A stretch of 64,000 nucleotides of DNA from NCBI GenBank assembly GCA_037893225.1, contig JAZGUH010000024.1:554626-618625 (forward strand), read 5' to 3'. Position numbers and translations under genes: made by a program. This document shows, in pieces, positions 30,212 to 40,875 of the stretch (its first letter is position 1; every line of letters begins with the position of its first letter). The notes below the pieces were generated by a model, which saw nothing but the letters and a program-made list of their open reading frames with translations, made no database searches and was not told where the DNA came from. Source of the DNA: Hippasteria phrygiana. Taxonomy: Eukaryota; Echinodermata; Asteroidea; Valvatida; Goniasteridae.

Positions 30212-30562
30212 GGACTTGTTCATGGTTCTGTCTGGTGTAATTTGCCTTAAAATTTCCAACATGAACTGTTTACCCTTCTCAGCCGTGAAGACCAATTCAA
30301 TATGGCGGTATCATGTCTGCGCAGGCGCACACAGCTCATCGCACATAAAAACCCGACGGTTGTTTCATGAAATACCATTAACTGGTGAATGGACATCCAA
30401 TTTCATAAAACAACCGTCGGGTTTTTTGGTGCGATGAGCTGTGTGCGCCTGCGCAGACATGAAGCCCCCCATATTGAATTGGTCTTCACGGCTGAGAAGG
30501 GTAAACAGTTCATGTTGGAAATTTTAAGGCAAATTACACCAGACAGAACCATGAACAAGTCC
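30212..30562. mobile_element. Near-perfect foldback MITE (351 bp), TA target site
   Basis: Left arm 30212-30373 and right arm 30400-30562 are almost exact inverted copies with a loop of about 26 nt. Termini read GGACTTGTTCATGGTTCTGT. TA lies on both sides (30210-30211 and 30563-30564), as in Tc1/mariner-type insertions. Only a few mismatches are visible (for example TATGGCGGTATC versus TATGGGGGGCTTC), so it is recent. Transcription through it would give a stable hairpin of about 160 bp. Confidence 0.9.
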
Positions 30563-30565
30563 TAT

Positions 30566-31250
30566 CTCATGCCACTCCGAGGAAGATATTGCACATGAAA
30601 ATTCCTCGGATTTTTCTGAAATTGATGAAGAGGAGAATCTTGGGTCAAAAATCGCTAGCTGGGCCCTCAAGAACAATATTACTCATTCTGCAGTTACTGA
30701 CATTCTGACAATACTTGGAAACCACCATCCCTCTCTTCCTAAGAACCCAAGTACACTGCTATCAACATGTCATCTAACACAAGCAGACATAAAAGTCATA
30801 GATGGCGGTGGTAATTATTTCCATGATGGTATTTCTCAAGGTGTTTTGTCAAGATCTTCACATTTGAAACAGCTCCATCATGACAAGATATCTTTGCAGT
30901 TTAACATTGATGGCCTTTCATTGGTTAAAAGCAGTAATGTTCAGTTCTGGCCAATCCTTTGTACTTTATCTGAACCATCGTGTAGGTGTGAACCATTCAT
31001 TGTAGGTTTGTATTCTGGAAATAAAAAACCCAAACATCTCGAGGAGTTTCTTGAAGATTTACTGGCAAATGGAAGAACTTTGGCCGTTTCTGTCGAGGCA
31101 TTTATTTGTGATGCTCCAGCACGTGCGTATATTAAACAGGTCAAGGGTCATTCAGGTTATCATGGTTGTGAGAAGTGCACAGTCAGAGGGGAGTATGATA
31201 GCAAAGTGATATTTTCCAGATTGGATTCACCCCTTATGATGACATCATGA
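30566..31250 (+). CDS. Transposase-like protein, central part (truncated)
   Basis: One frame is open from the foldback's right border to a stop at 31250, about 228 codons, although no ATG starts it. Order of recognisable motifs: acidic linker; SWALKNNITHSAVTDIL; HHPSLPKNPSTLL; IDGGGNYFHDGI; LQFNIDGLSLVKSSNVQFWP; FICDAPARAYIKQVKGHSGY; CEKCTVRGEYDS. This DG..QFWPILC / CDAPAR / HSGYxGCxKC series is what I associate with CACTA-like (Tnp2-related) transposases of invertebrates, with Asp-rich catalytic candidates and a zinc-binding CxxC. The expected C-terminal half (a roughly DxMHxxxLGV-type motif region) was not found downstream, so the copy is truncated and probably non-autonomous. Confidence 0.65.
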
Positions 31251-31885
31251 TGACGTCATGTATCAAATTACAAGCAATTTTATTTCCAAAATTACCGCAT
31301 TCTTTCACAGCTAATACAGCTGTAATGTTCGTGATTTGGGATCTGATAGATCTACATGTAGGATATTCCAACATTTTTTTTTTATCTCTGAGGGCAAAGT
31401 CGTCTGACCTTCACTTCTGCTGTTACCGGAAGGTCAAAGTTGGGTAAATTTGAAAAGCAAAAATGAGGTCAAAGCAAAACTAACAAAATTTCTTTGAAAT
31501 GGTTCATGGGATAAACATGAAACCTATGTACGAACAATGTATGTTTAAATGTATCCATAACATTTAAGTTCACGCAATAAAGATTTGCACAAGTTATTTT
31601 AGTGCCCTCTTGCATATCCAACGTTCAAAACAAATGCCAAATTTGAACATCTCTTCTTTATCACAGTCATATATTTATATTCATAACTTAAACAACTGAA
31701 CAATGTCTCGCCCGATCACCTAGTGTTTGTGATAAACATCAAACCTCTAGTTGATTGTCTAAATGTGAACCGCAAATGCATACATGTAGGTTGTAAAACT
31801 GTATGTATGCTAAAAAATATAAAGTGAGCTTAAATGCCCAGGAAAATAAAATGCACTGTTCAAATTTTACAATCATGCATTGGAT
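31251..31885. other. Intergenic stretch between the two transposon genes
   Basis: No exon with acceptable splice sites was found. It includes an ATGACGTCATG palindrome near 31250 and a polyT run near 31375. The remainder of the transposase would be expected here and is absent. Confidence 0.5.
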
Positions 31886-34800
31886 ATGTCTATAGTTGAG
31901 ATGTATGCTGTGGTAGTTTTCACCGAAACTAATGAAGTAGAGCTCGTCCCATCGAACTGGTTGATGAACTCCAACCAGAATGTTCTCTGGCCACCATTCA
32001 AAGCCACTTCTGCTGTTACAAAGGCAGTTAAGGACAGGCTGAATCCAGACCTGCAAACATGGACACTCTACAAGACACGTTTGCTTTGCAATTGTTGTAA
32101 GTATAATTTTACCTGTATAGTAGCATGTTTCGAAAACTCTTAATCGGAAATTTTAGTACTTTCTGGCCTCTAAATGGTACTCTGTTTTGACCTGCCTGAA
32201 GTAGCAATTTATTGAGATGAAATTAGTTCTCTAACATGCCTCCGACATTGTGAACTTTAAAGTATACATTTCAGTGACATGGTTGACAGACCATATTGTC
32301 CCGATTTCCTGCTGATGTCACGGTGTTTAGTGAATCACTCCATACGTTAAAACAGTTTTGGTGAAAGATAGTAAATACAGTAGTATTAAATTGGAGTCAC
32401 TAAAACTTGTATCCACACATAGCGACCTATGAAGCGGAAGTAAGTATATGCAAATTTTATTTTATTTGAAATTGTTTATAACGGGCCTGTCACCTGTCCT
32501 GAGACTGGGGGGGGGGGGGGGTGTGGCAAACCCCAAAGTGGAACTTTTGGCATATACACAACATTGTGAACACATACGTACCATGACGTATATAAACATG
32601 TACATGTAACATTTGCAAAATTAAAAATAACCAAACTACTGAATTATTACGAAATACCATACTAGACTTGTAAATAGCAGTCAATCCTAACAGCCCAAGG
32701 TTTTTTACTAGAATCCTTCCCTAACCACACAAACTCCAACACTGTGTAGTAAACCAATGGCACATTCTTTGTACTTGAACAAAATCAGGGCATCAAGTCC
32801 CATGCAAAGTGATGGTGCCAAGGCTCTACAGCACCCAATCACACAAAATTCAACACAAATGGGGTGTTTGATTTTGGCAGGTTAGGAATGGTTAGGGTTT
32901 TAAGCATCCTTAAAAATCATGGCACCTGGTGTGCTGTTGCTTTGAAGAAAAGTGGAAATTTATAATTTAGTTACCCGACCTGATAATTCCCTCATATCTA
33001 TAAAATGCATTTTGTCCAAGGTATGGTCAGGGAACCAGACTATAAAAGATTTTTTTTTCTCTGTTTTCTTAGCATCTATGCACGCAAAACTTTAAACGGG
33101 CCAGTGTTACAGTATTTGCTAGCACGCTATAAAATACTAACCACCAAATCCATTCATTTCTCACATTACAGCAAAAGCAAATGGTATATACTACCTTTAA
33201 ATGTCCTACATTTACCATATTTAAGTAGAATATTGAGTGGATCCATGTACTTGACTATTTTGTGTTACATTTACAAGACGAAGGAGACCTGCTACGTGGT
33301 CATCATCTAGCAACAGCGAAGATGAACAGGAACCAGCTCCCAAGAACAAACATCGGCAACCTGCTATGGCACCAGCCCCATCGCCATCTGCACCACCTGC
33401 CATTCTGTCAATCTCCCCGATGAACCATGTGGACTTAGATGCGGATACCCCTTCTTGCTCTAGGCTTAACACCCCAAGACTAGGTAAAGACTGAAATACA
33501 CCAGTTGTTAATTGATTAAAGTTAATCCATCCTGAATCAATTTAGGTCCATCGCCCTGTTTTCAAGCATTTCAAGAAATTTAGGAGATTTTTAGATTGAA
33601 GATTTTAAGTGGAATACGATGACTTTGATTTGGGATTTTACTGCTTTAAAAATCTTGTTGGTTGATGTACCAATTGACCTGCCAAGAAACTGCCTTGCCT
33701 TGCACCATAAAGCAAAGGCAATTACTATTTGCATGCAATTACTGCCGTGTGTGCTTAACATTGCACGAGGAACAATGTGGTCAGAGGGTCCATTCAGATA
33801 AACAGTGCAGCATTGCCTTGTAAGAGAGCGTGGTTTTATTCATTGTACAAAACCTAAAAATGTCAGTAACTGTAACACAATGTAATTATAAATATGAATG
33901 AGGCTTCCTCCTTCCACATCCCTTCCCCACACAAAAAAAATAATAAATAAAAAGCATGTAAATGTAGGTGAGAGGCAGCGGGATATGTCAAGCAACAGTG
34001 GTAAGTAAAAATTAAATTTAACTTTAACCCTAACTCTAACTCTACCAGATACAGCACAGTGCATCTGTGCTGACAGCCCCTACTTTGCTGCACTCTCCAC
34101 ACAAGTCAAAGTGACAAAGTATGCAATGTGATTTGACTGGCAGGCTACCAGCTAAAATGTCCTGGAGTGTCTACGTTAGGGGTTTAATACAAGTTTGGTG
34201 AATTAGCCTTTCAAAAAAGATGGAAAAGTTAGCAAATTATGGTTTGTTTCTCATATAGTTTACTGTATTTTCCCATTTTATTAATAGCAACACTGATGAC
34301 TCTACTGAAAGCTGTGACAGAGATTCAGCTGACAGTAAAGTCTATTCAGCAGGAGCAAGAGGCCCAACGACGAGTCCTGAATGGAATAGCAGTGAAGCTT
34401 TCGGGAGATGTAGATGAAAAACTGCCCGAGGACATCACCTTACCTCTGAGTACTCAAGAGGACATTGAGGAGCTTGAAGAGGAGCTCAAAACCAAAAAGA
34501 CCAGGGATGCGTTGGTAAGTCAAGGAAACGCTAACCCTATAACCTTTCAAGCCCCAGACTAGTTAAAACAATTGGCAGTGGCGTATACAGCTTTTTACGG
34601 CGTACAAAATTGAGACGTTTCGACATCTGAACTGCCTGAAACACTGTGTTTGGATTATTTGACAGCATTAGGTATTTTCAGTTTTCCAATGGGCCACGAT
34701 TTTTGGTTAGTGGATTTCGCTAATATGCCATTAAATGAAGCATTTACGATTACCCAAAAGAAAAATTCACCGAGGGAGGTAGGGCAGGTTTTTCCCCCAG

Positions 34801-37494
34801 CAGTGAACAGCCCTACACCAAACCCCACCTGCCTACCCCAGATACGCCACTGACAATTTGGTCAAGAAATAGGGTATGCTTTGTTAGATTTTACAGTCCT
34901 TTCCTTTTAATCTATGGTTTCTGACGTTTGGGTTAAAATAAAATTTACCAAACGACAAGTGAATGCTAAAAAAAAGATTGAAGTATTGAAAGAACCTGGT
35001 TACGCCTGAGCTCATTAGAGGGAACTATTAAAACAATTCAGCTTCTGGCTTTTGTTTATCACTATGCACAATTTTATTTTTAGATTGATTGTATGCTTTG
35101 GATTTGTGATTGCGTGATACAGATTTGAATGTCTGAATACTTTTCTTCACAGACAAACCACCTTGTCACTGTTGGTGGAAGTACCGTGAAAGATGCGGTC
35201 AGGCGTATTATGTCGAGCGTCATGGATCATCAGTTGGCACTACGCTACAATTGGAATGGAAAGGCTGGCTATAAAGGCAATGCAGGGATCACAAAGCTAG
35301 GATTCGGACGATTGGCCTTGGCTTCTGTTATAATAAGTAAGGCCCAGTTTTAAATTTATATATGTGACCCGCTCCAGAAAAAGGTGATATAAGTCGCGCT
35401 ATGCATTTATGTGTAATGACCCTTTAAACGTTGAGAGGGTGAAATTTTTCATCAAAATTCCTTTTTTTTTTTTTTTTTTAATGACATCTTAAATATCTAA
35501 AGTTTCAGGTTTGGTGCACAACAATGTTGATTTCGGTGAATAAAATGAAAAAATTACCTTTTTAGAGTGCATTGTTGCATTGCATTGTATTAGAACTAGC
35601 TATTTCAAAGCCTGTTTTCTCTGTTGTGCAATTTGAACTCCATAGAACTAATTAATATGCAACAATGCGATATCTCCAGAATGGAAAGGGCTTTGGAGCT
35701 CTACCACGTACCAAATGAAAGCTTACATTGCGGGCTTTCCAAACATACATCAAACTAATTTTTCATATTTTGCGACATAATATACCTTTTTCCAGAGCGG
35801 GTCACATATGTTTATGTCAATTCAATTAAGTTTGGGATGTCCGTATGAAACAAAGATTTCCTGGTTACTCCTGGATAGGTTCGATAGTTCGAAGGTTTAT
35901 TAGATCAAAGTAGCCCGCATGTTCGTAAAGCCCCAGTCCCATCAAGAGATACAACTTACGACAGTTTGCAACTGGAAATCGCAGGCAAACTTAGAAAAGT
36001 CGTGCCACAAGTCTTGGGTGGTCGTGGGTAATCTTAGATATTCGCACGACTGAAATCAGTCGCAGAGAGGTTTTTGAGCATGTTCAAAATTCTGGCTGCG
36101 ACTCAAGTAGTCACATCTTGTCGCAGCCTAGTCTTCGATATCATTTGTGCGGCGCTCGTGCGATTGTCGTGGGACAAGTCTTGGGTGGTCCTTTATTGTC
36201 GTGGCTGATCGTAGGATTCTCCTGTTGTACGACAGTCGCACGACTTTCCACAACTTGTCGTGTGAGTAGACCTGATTGCACGACTAAGCAAGACTAGTTG
36301 TGCGACTCCACGACAAGTCGTACGAATAGTCGTTACATTGGTCGTGGCCAGTCGTGCAACATGACTTTACCACTCGTACGTATTCTTGGGTAGTCGTGCG
36401 ACAGTCATGCGTCTAGTGGTGCTATCAGTCGGCAACAAGTCTTCTACAGGTCGCACGACTGGTCTTACAATGTGACTGCTAGGCTCAAATCGCAGGAAAT
36501 ATCCACGACTACCCACGACTGGCCTTGTCGCACGACTGAACTGGTTGCAGGAAATCGCAGGTCCTAGTGGGACCGGGGCTTTAGTCTGAAGGTTTCTTTA
36601 AGTCCGAAGGTTTGCTATTCCAAAAATTGAATAAGGTCCGAAGGCTCGATAGTCTGAATAGATGTTACAGCTCGATTGTCCGAATCAACAAGAAGGTTTG
36701 ATATTCTGAATTGACAGTGAGGTTCGATAGTCCGAATCAACATTAATGTGTATAGTATGAATGGACAATATAAACGGACTATCGAACCCTATTACCATTT
36801 CGGACTATTGGACCCTATTGTCATTTCGGACATTCAAACCTTTGGACTACCGACCCTTCGGATTAATGAACCTTCAGAAGATCAAACGGACCCTGATTTT
36901 ATAGCTTGTACAGGACTTCAACAGCATCCCTTTTACAGTTATCCTAAATCTCATAGCCCATCAGTTTTGTTGAAGCAACACAAGTTCAGTGGAAATATCA
37001 CAAAGTCTTATTGTGCTACATAAACAATTAAATAAATGTTGGACATCAGCAGATTGGGAATGCATTCCATCTTCAGGAATCCACATCAAAAAATTTGGCT
37101 AATCCTGCGAGTTCTCAAGATCCATTCTATTTGCTTTGATTTGATATTCATTACATTTCATTTTACAGGAGCTGTAACAAAGATGCCAACACTAAAGACC
37201 TCTTCAGTGGAAGTCCAGAGAGAGGTAATGGTGTGGCTGAGGGGCGCCAGTGACAAACACGGAGGTCGTAAACAGAGAGAGAGCAGAGGGCAGTGGCAGA
37301 AACAGCTGATTAGACCATTCTACATGGGCATTTTACACAGGAACTCCGCTGTACTAAACACCGTTATACCGAACATTCGGCTATACCGAACATCATCCTT
37401 GGCTCCCAAATTTTGTGTACAAAACTTACCGAACATTGTTGTTGGGAAAAAAAAACGGATAAAAAAATGTACAGGGTATTTGGGCTGTTTGTAA
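31886..37494 (+). CDS. DUF4806-domain protein, multi-exon gene inside the transposon
   Basis: Proposed exons are 31886-32096 (ATG; MYAVVVFTETNEVELVPSNW), a possible 17-nt exon 32423-32439 (TYEAE), about 33278-33483 (Arg/Ser/Glu-rich, then Pro-rich linker), 34288-34514, 35153-35336 and 37169-37494. Donors GTAAGT (32097, 32440, 34515), GTAAAG (33484) and GTAAGG (35337), and acceptors TTAATAG, CTTCACAG and TTTTACAG, are good. Phases agree across the last four exons (1, 0, 1). DUF4806 is seen as LPLSTQEDIEELEEELK, VGGSTVKDAVRRI, LALRYNWNG and a final VMVWLRGASDK helix. The function of this domain is unknown. The N-terminal exon is the usual partner of DUF4806. At least one small exon between 32097 and 33278 is unresolved, because the phase does not close. 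A pogo-like MITE replaces the natural C-terminus after about 37351. Confidence 0.75.
32500..33270. other. Intron sequence of the DUF4806 gene
   Basis: Starts with a run of about 13 G at 32509-32521. Otherwise it is AT-rich, with a possible 12-nt exon (acceptor CATTACAG near 33168) that does not restore the phase. No mobile-element boundary is visible. Confidence 0.4.
35362..35808. mobile_element. MITE with TGTGACCCGCTC termini (about 447 bp), intronic
   Basis: The left end ATGTGACCCGCTCCAGAAAA is mirrored at the right end, whose reverse complement reads ATATGTGACCCGCTCTGGAA, and both continue into AAGGT...AAGTCGC or ATGTCGC. TA-rich flanks are present. It lies in the intron between the fourth and fifth recognised DUF4806 exons. 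Confidence 0.75.
35878..36882. mobile_element. Foldback-like element built of TTCGGAC / TCGAACC motifs, split by another MITE
   Basis: Left fragment 35878-35925 (GGTTCGATAGTTCGAAGG) and right fragment 36584-36882 contain many copies of GGTTCGATAGTCCGAA. The right fragment then gives the inverse TTCGGACTATTGGACCCTAT and GACTACCGACCCTTCGGATT. The arrangement is palindromic around about 36765. The 35928-36581 element sits inside the left part. Any open frame here (36748-37023) is a by-product. Confidence 0.5.
35928..36581. mobile_element. Nested MITE with AAGCCCC termini (about 654 bp)
   Basis: The left terminus AAGCCCCAGTCCCAT is mirrored by the right terminus (reverse complement AAGCCCCGGTCCCAC). 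TA flanks both ends (35926-35927 and 36582-36583). The interior is dense in CACGAC/GTCGTG words, forming many short inverted motifs. No protein is encoded. It is inserted in the foldback-like element. Confidence 0.7.
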
Positions 37495-37724
37495 TTCCCA
37501 AACGGCCGCAGCTTTATGTTGAAGAGTGACAGGTGGCTATTATGAAAAGCCAACTGTTGCTTTAGAATGTATGAACATGTAATTACATGATTCAATAGCC
37601 GGCACATGTTTAAAGTCATCCTTAATTAAAGTAACCCGTGGCTGAAAATCGCTATACCGAATGATCGTTTATACTGAACAAAATCTGTGGATTCCGCGAT
37701 GTTGGTTATAGCGGCGTTCCACTG
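37354..37724. mobile_element. pogo/Tigger-like MITE (371 bp) in the last DUF4806 exon
   Basis: The right terminus (reverse complement CAGTGGAACGCCGCTATAAC) and the left terminus (CTAAACACCGTTATACCGAA) are diverged inverted repeats with TA on both sides (37352-37353 and 37725-37726). The AACxCCGxTATAxC pattern resembles pogo/Tigger ends. It interrupts the coding frame's end, so the last roughly 47 codons of the gene read into the insertion. Confidence 0.6.
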
Positions 37725-37726
37725 TA

Positions 37727-38770
37727 TTAGTATAGAAAAATAATGCATCTTCAGGCGTTTCATCCATTTTCAGCACACTACTAGTAGTGAATTTTTGAAT
37801 TCATTCCTGGTGGCATGTTTAATAATACCAAGATTGGGAACATTATTGTTAGAATTATTTTTACAACTAATCTATTGATTTTCTTGCCACTTGTTTTGGT
37901 TTCTCAATAGTGCCACTGAGACTAGATTATGTTTACATGTATTTACATTTACAAAAGTAGACACACTTGCCATTTTTCCAAGAATCTTTTCCTATACTAC
38001 ATGTATCAAATCCATTCACCAGGAGGGAATTCAAGAATTCACTCCTGGTGGTGTACTTCATAATACCTTAATAGGAAAATTGCTGCCCCATTGTCAGTAA
38101 AATTGCCTGTACATTTAATTTGAAGTTTAATTTTGGTTTCAAATGTTCCTGTAAATATTAAACACTGCAAAACTGAACTTTACCTATATGCATATGAAAT
38201 CCCCATTACATGTATAGTACATATGCATTTGTCAGGAATCAACTCATTAGCATGTTATGTGCATGTATTAAAGACACTACATTCCCCCCTTCTTTTGACT
38301 CAATTTAAAGTGATTGCATGTGACAACTAGATTTGACCGGTAAATCATTTAGAGCTTTAGTGTATGTCCCGAAGTACACCCTGTTGACAAAGAACATTAA
38401 CAACTGTAACTTCACAACAATCTTTCAAAGATTAATAATATCAGTTCGCGGAAAAATGGTAGGCAATGGTTCTATCAAACTTTATTTGCATTTATTGTGG
38501 TGTTCGTATAGAATAAACCGAAAAACTGTTGAGGTAAATTTAACAAACTACATCTCTGCTGTCTCCTAAAATGTAAATGACTAGGTTGTTATTAATTGCA
38601 AATGACACAGGCACAATAACTTGATGTACAGTGCCCAATTATCCTAATAGGGATGTATCAGGAAAGAAATGGGAGATGGCTGCCAAAGGCCGGTGTATCT
38701 TCCATTTGTCGTCTGATTAGATCCCGTTCAGAACAAAATAATTGTTCAGTATGTCGAGGACGCCTGTACG
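37727..38770. other. Transposon 3' region, no recognised gene
   Basis: AT-rich sequence with only short frames. A short imperfect inverted or direct pair, GGAGGGAATTCAAGAATTCA / TTTTTGAATTCATTCCTGGTGG, occurs at about 37785-38050, suggesting another decayed small element. Confidence 0.35.
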
Positions 38771-38772
38771 AA

Positions 38773-38804
<32 letters not shown>

Positions 38805-38830
38805 ACGGGGTACGGGGTACGGGGTACGGG
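38773..38830. repeat. G31 homopolymer followed by TACGGGG heptamer repeats
   Basis: There are 31 consecutive G, then about four TACGGGG units. It can form G-quadruplex structures on the plus strand. It lies immediately inside the right subterminal region of the 10-kb transposon. Confidence 0.9.
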
Positions 38831-38849
38831 CGGAACGGAGCCGGTATTA

Positions 38850-39088
38850 AGCCGCTAATGGACCATTAAAGGCCCAATACTGGGCCAATGCCGGCTACCG
38901 GGCCATATGCTGGCTGATGAAAACGGCCCATTACAGGGCCGTTAATGGCCCGATTCCGGCAGCCAGCATTGGGCCGATAATGCGCCAATGTGCAAAATTG
39001 TACTGGGCCGTTATTGGCAGCCAACATTGGGCCGTTAATGCAGCCGGAATTGGCCCATAATCGGGCCGTTTATGTTGTGTTTACTGGG
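38850..39088. repeat. Right subterminal repeat region of the 10-kb transposon
   Basis: About eleven GGCCC or GGGCC words occur in roughly 230 bp, in both orientations (for example TGGGCCGTTA, TGGCCCATAA, CGGCCCATTA), ending at CTGGG. This is far denser than in the interior and is consistent with clustered binding sites for transposon proteins. Confidence 0.65.
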
Positions 39089-40875
39089 CATTTGGCTGAA
39101 CTGGGGTCTGTGGAGCTGGAAATTGGTCTGGATGTTGCTGATGAGTCCCTCTTTCCATCAGTATCAAGATTGTGCGTAATTTTCTTCAACGTCAGACAGA
39201 AAAAAACCTCATTTGGGGCCCAAGTTGCGTAGTGGGGGTCTAAGTTGCGTAGTGGGGGTCTCGGCTAGTCCATTGTATAGCATGTGCACTCATGCGGGAA
39301 TGCAGAAAAAATCAGTTCGAAAAAAAATACTCGCTTATCTCGGCCATCATTCGGCTGAACTGGCGTCTGTGGAGCTGCAAATTGGTCTGGATGTTGCTGA
39401 GGAGTCCCTCTTTTCATCAGTATCAAGATTGTCCGCAATTTCGTTCAATGGCAGATCGAAAAACGCCCTCATTTGGGGCCCAAGTTGCGTGGTGGGGGTC
39501 TCGGCTAGTCCATTGTATAGCAAGTCCACTTATGCGGGAATGGGGAAAAATTTGTTTAAAAAACCTACTCGCTTGTCTCGGCCATCATTTGGCTGAACTG
39601 GGGTCTGAGGAGCTAGAGATTGGTTTGGATGTTGCTGATGAGTCCCTCTTCCTAACAGTATCAAGATTGTGCGCAATTTGCTTAAACATCAGATCGAAAA
39701 ATTCCCTCATTTTGGGCCTAAGTTGCGTGGTGGGGGTCTCGGCTAAACCATTGTATAGCATGTGCACTTATGCGGGAATGCAGAAAAATACGTTCGAAAA
39801 ACCTACTCGCTAATCTCGGCCATCATTCGGCTGAACTGGGGTCTGTGGAGCTGGAAATTGGTCATGATGTTGCTGAGGAGTCCCTCTTTCCATCAGTATC
39901 AAGATTGTGCGCAATTTTGTTAAACATCAGATAAAACAATTCCCTCATTTTGGGCCTAAGTTGGGTGGTGGGGGTCTCGGCTAGTCCATTGTATAGCATG
40001 TGCACTTATGCAGGAATGCAAACAAATTCGTTCGAAAAACCTACTCGCTTGTCTCGGCCATCATTTGGCTGAACTTGGGTCTGAGGAGCTGAAAATTGGT
40101 CTGGATGTTGCTTAGGAGTCCCTCTTTCCATCAGTATCAAGATTGTGCGCAATTTCGTACAACATCCGATCGAAAAACACCCTCATTTGGGGCCCACGTT
40201 GCGTTGTGGGGGTCTCGGCCAGTCCATTGCATAGCATGCACACTTAATCGGGAATGCAGAAAAAATCAGTTCGAAAAAAAAATACTCGCTTATCTCGGCC
40301 ATCATTCTGCTGAACTGGGGTCTGTGGAGCTGAAAATTGGTCTGGATGTTGCTGAGGAGTCTCTTTTTTCCAACATTATCAAGATTGTGCGCAATTTCGT
40401 TTAACGTCAGATCGAAAAACGCCTTCATTTTGGGCCTAAGTTGCGTGGTGGGGGTCTCGGCTAGTCCATTGTATAGCATGTGCACTTATGCGGGAATGCA
40501 GACATTTTTTTCGAAAAACCTACTCGCTTGTCTCGGCCATAATTTGGCTGAACTTGGGCCTGAGGAGCTGGAGATTGGTCTGGATGTTGCTGATGAGTCC
40601 CTCTTTCCAACAGTATCAAGATTGTGCGTAATTTCGTTCAACATCAGATAAAAAAACGCCCTCATTTGGGGCCCAAGTTGCGTGATGGGGGTCTCGGCTG
40701 GTCCATTGTATAGCATGTAGGCTACACTTAACCGGGAAGGCAGACAAAATCAGTTCGAAAAAAACTACTCTCTTATCTCGGCCATCATTCGGCTGAACTG
40801 GGGTCTGTGGAGCTGGAAATTGGTCTAGATGTTGCTGAGCAGTACCTCTTTCAAACAGTATCAAGATTGTGCGCA

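Larger units (their letters stand above)
29108..39088. mobile_element. About 10-kb terminal-inverted-repeat DNA transposon inserted in satellite 2
   Basis: Satellite sequence CTCGGCCATCA stops at 29107 and CATTTGGCTGAACTGGGG resumes at 39089, in perfect monomer phase, with CA as the apparent 2-bp target duplication. The left end reads CCCAACAAACATGTCG..GGCCCGATG. The reverse complement of the right end reads CCCAGTAAACACAACA..GGCCCGATT. Both ends carry GGCCC/GGGCC motifs. Inside, on the plus strand, are a truncated transposase-like gene and a multi-exon DUF4806 gene. The overall design (long element, subterminal repeats, two genes) is like CACTA/EnSpm elements, but the termini are not CACTA, so the superfamily is left open. 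Confidence 0.75.

Noticed and set aside
36748..37023. 91-codon frame next to the last DUF4806 exon
   Set aside because: It lies in the palindromic TTCGGAC/TCGAACC repeat and is not bounded by matching splice sites.
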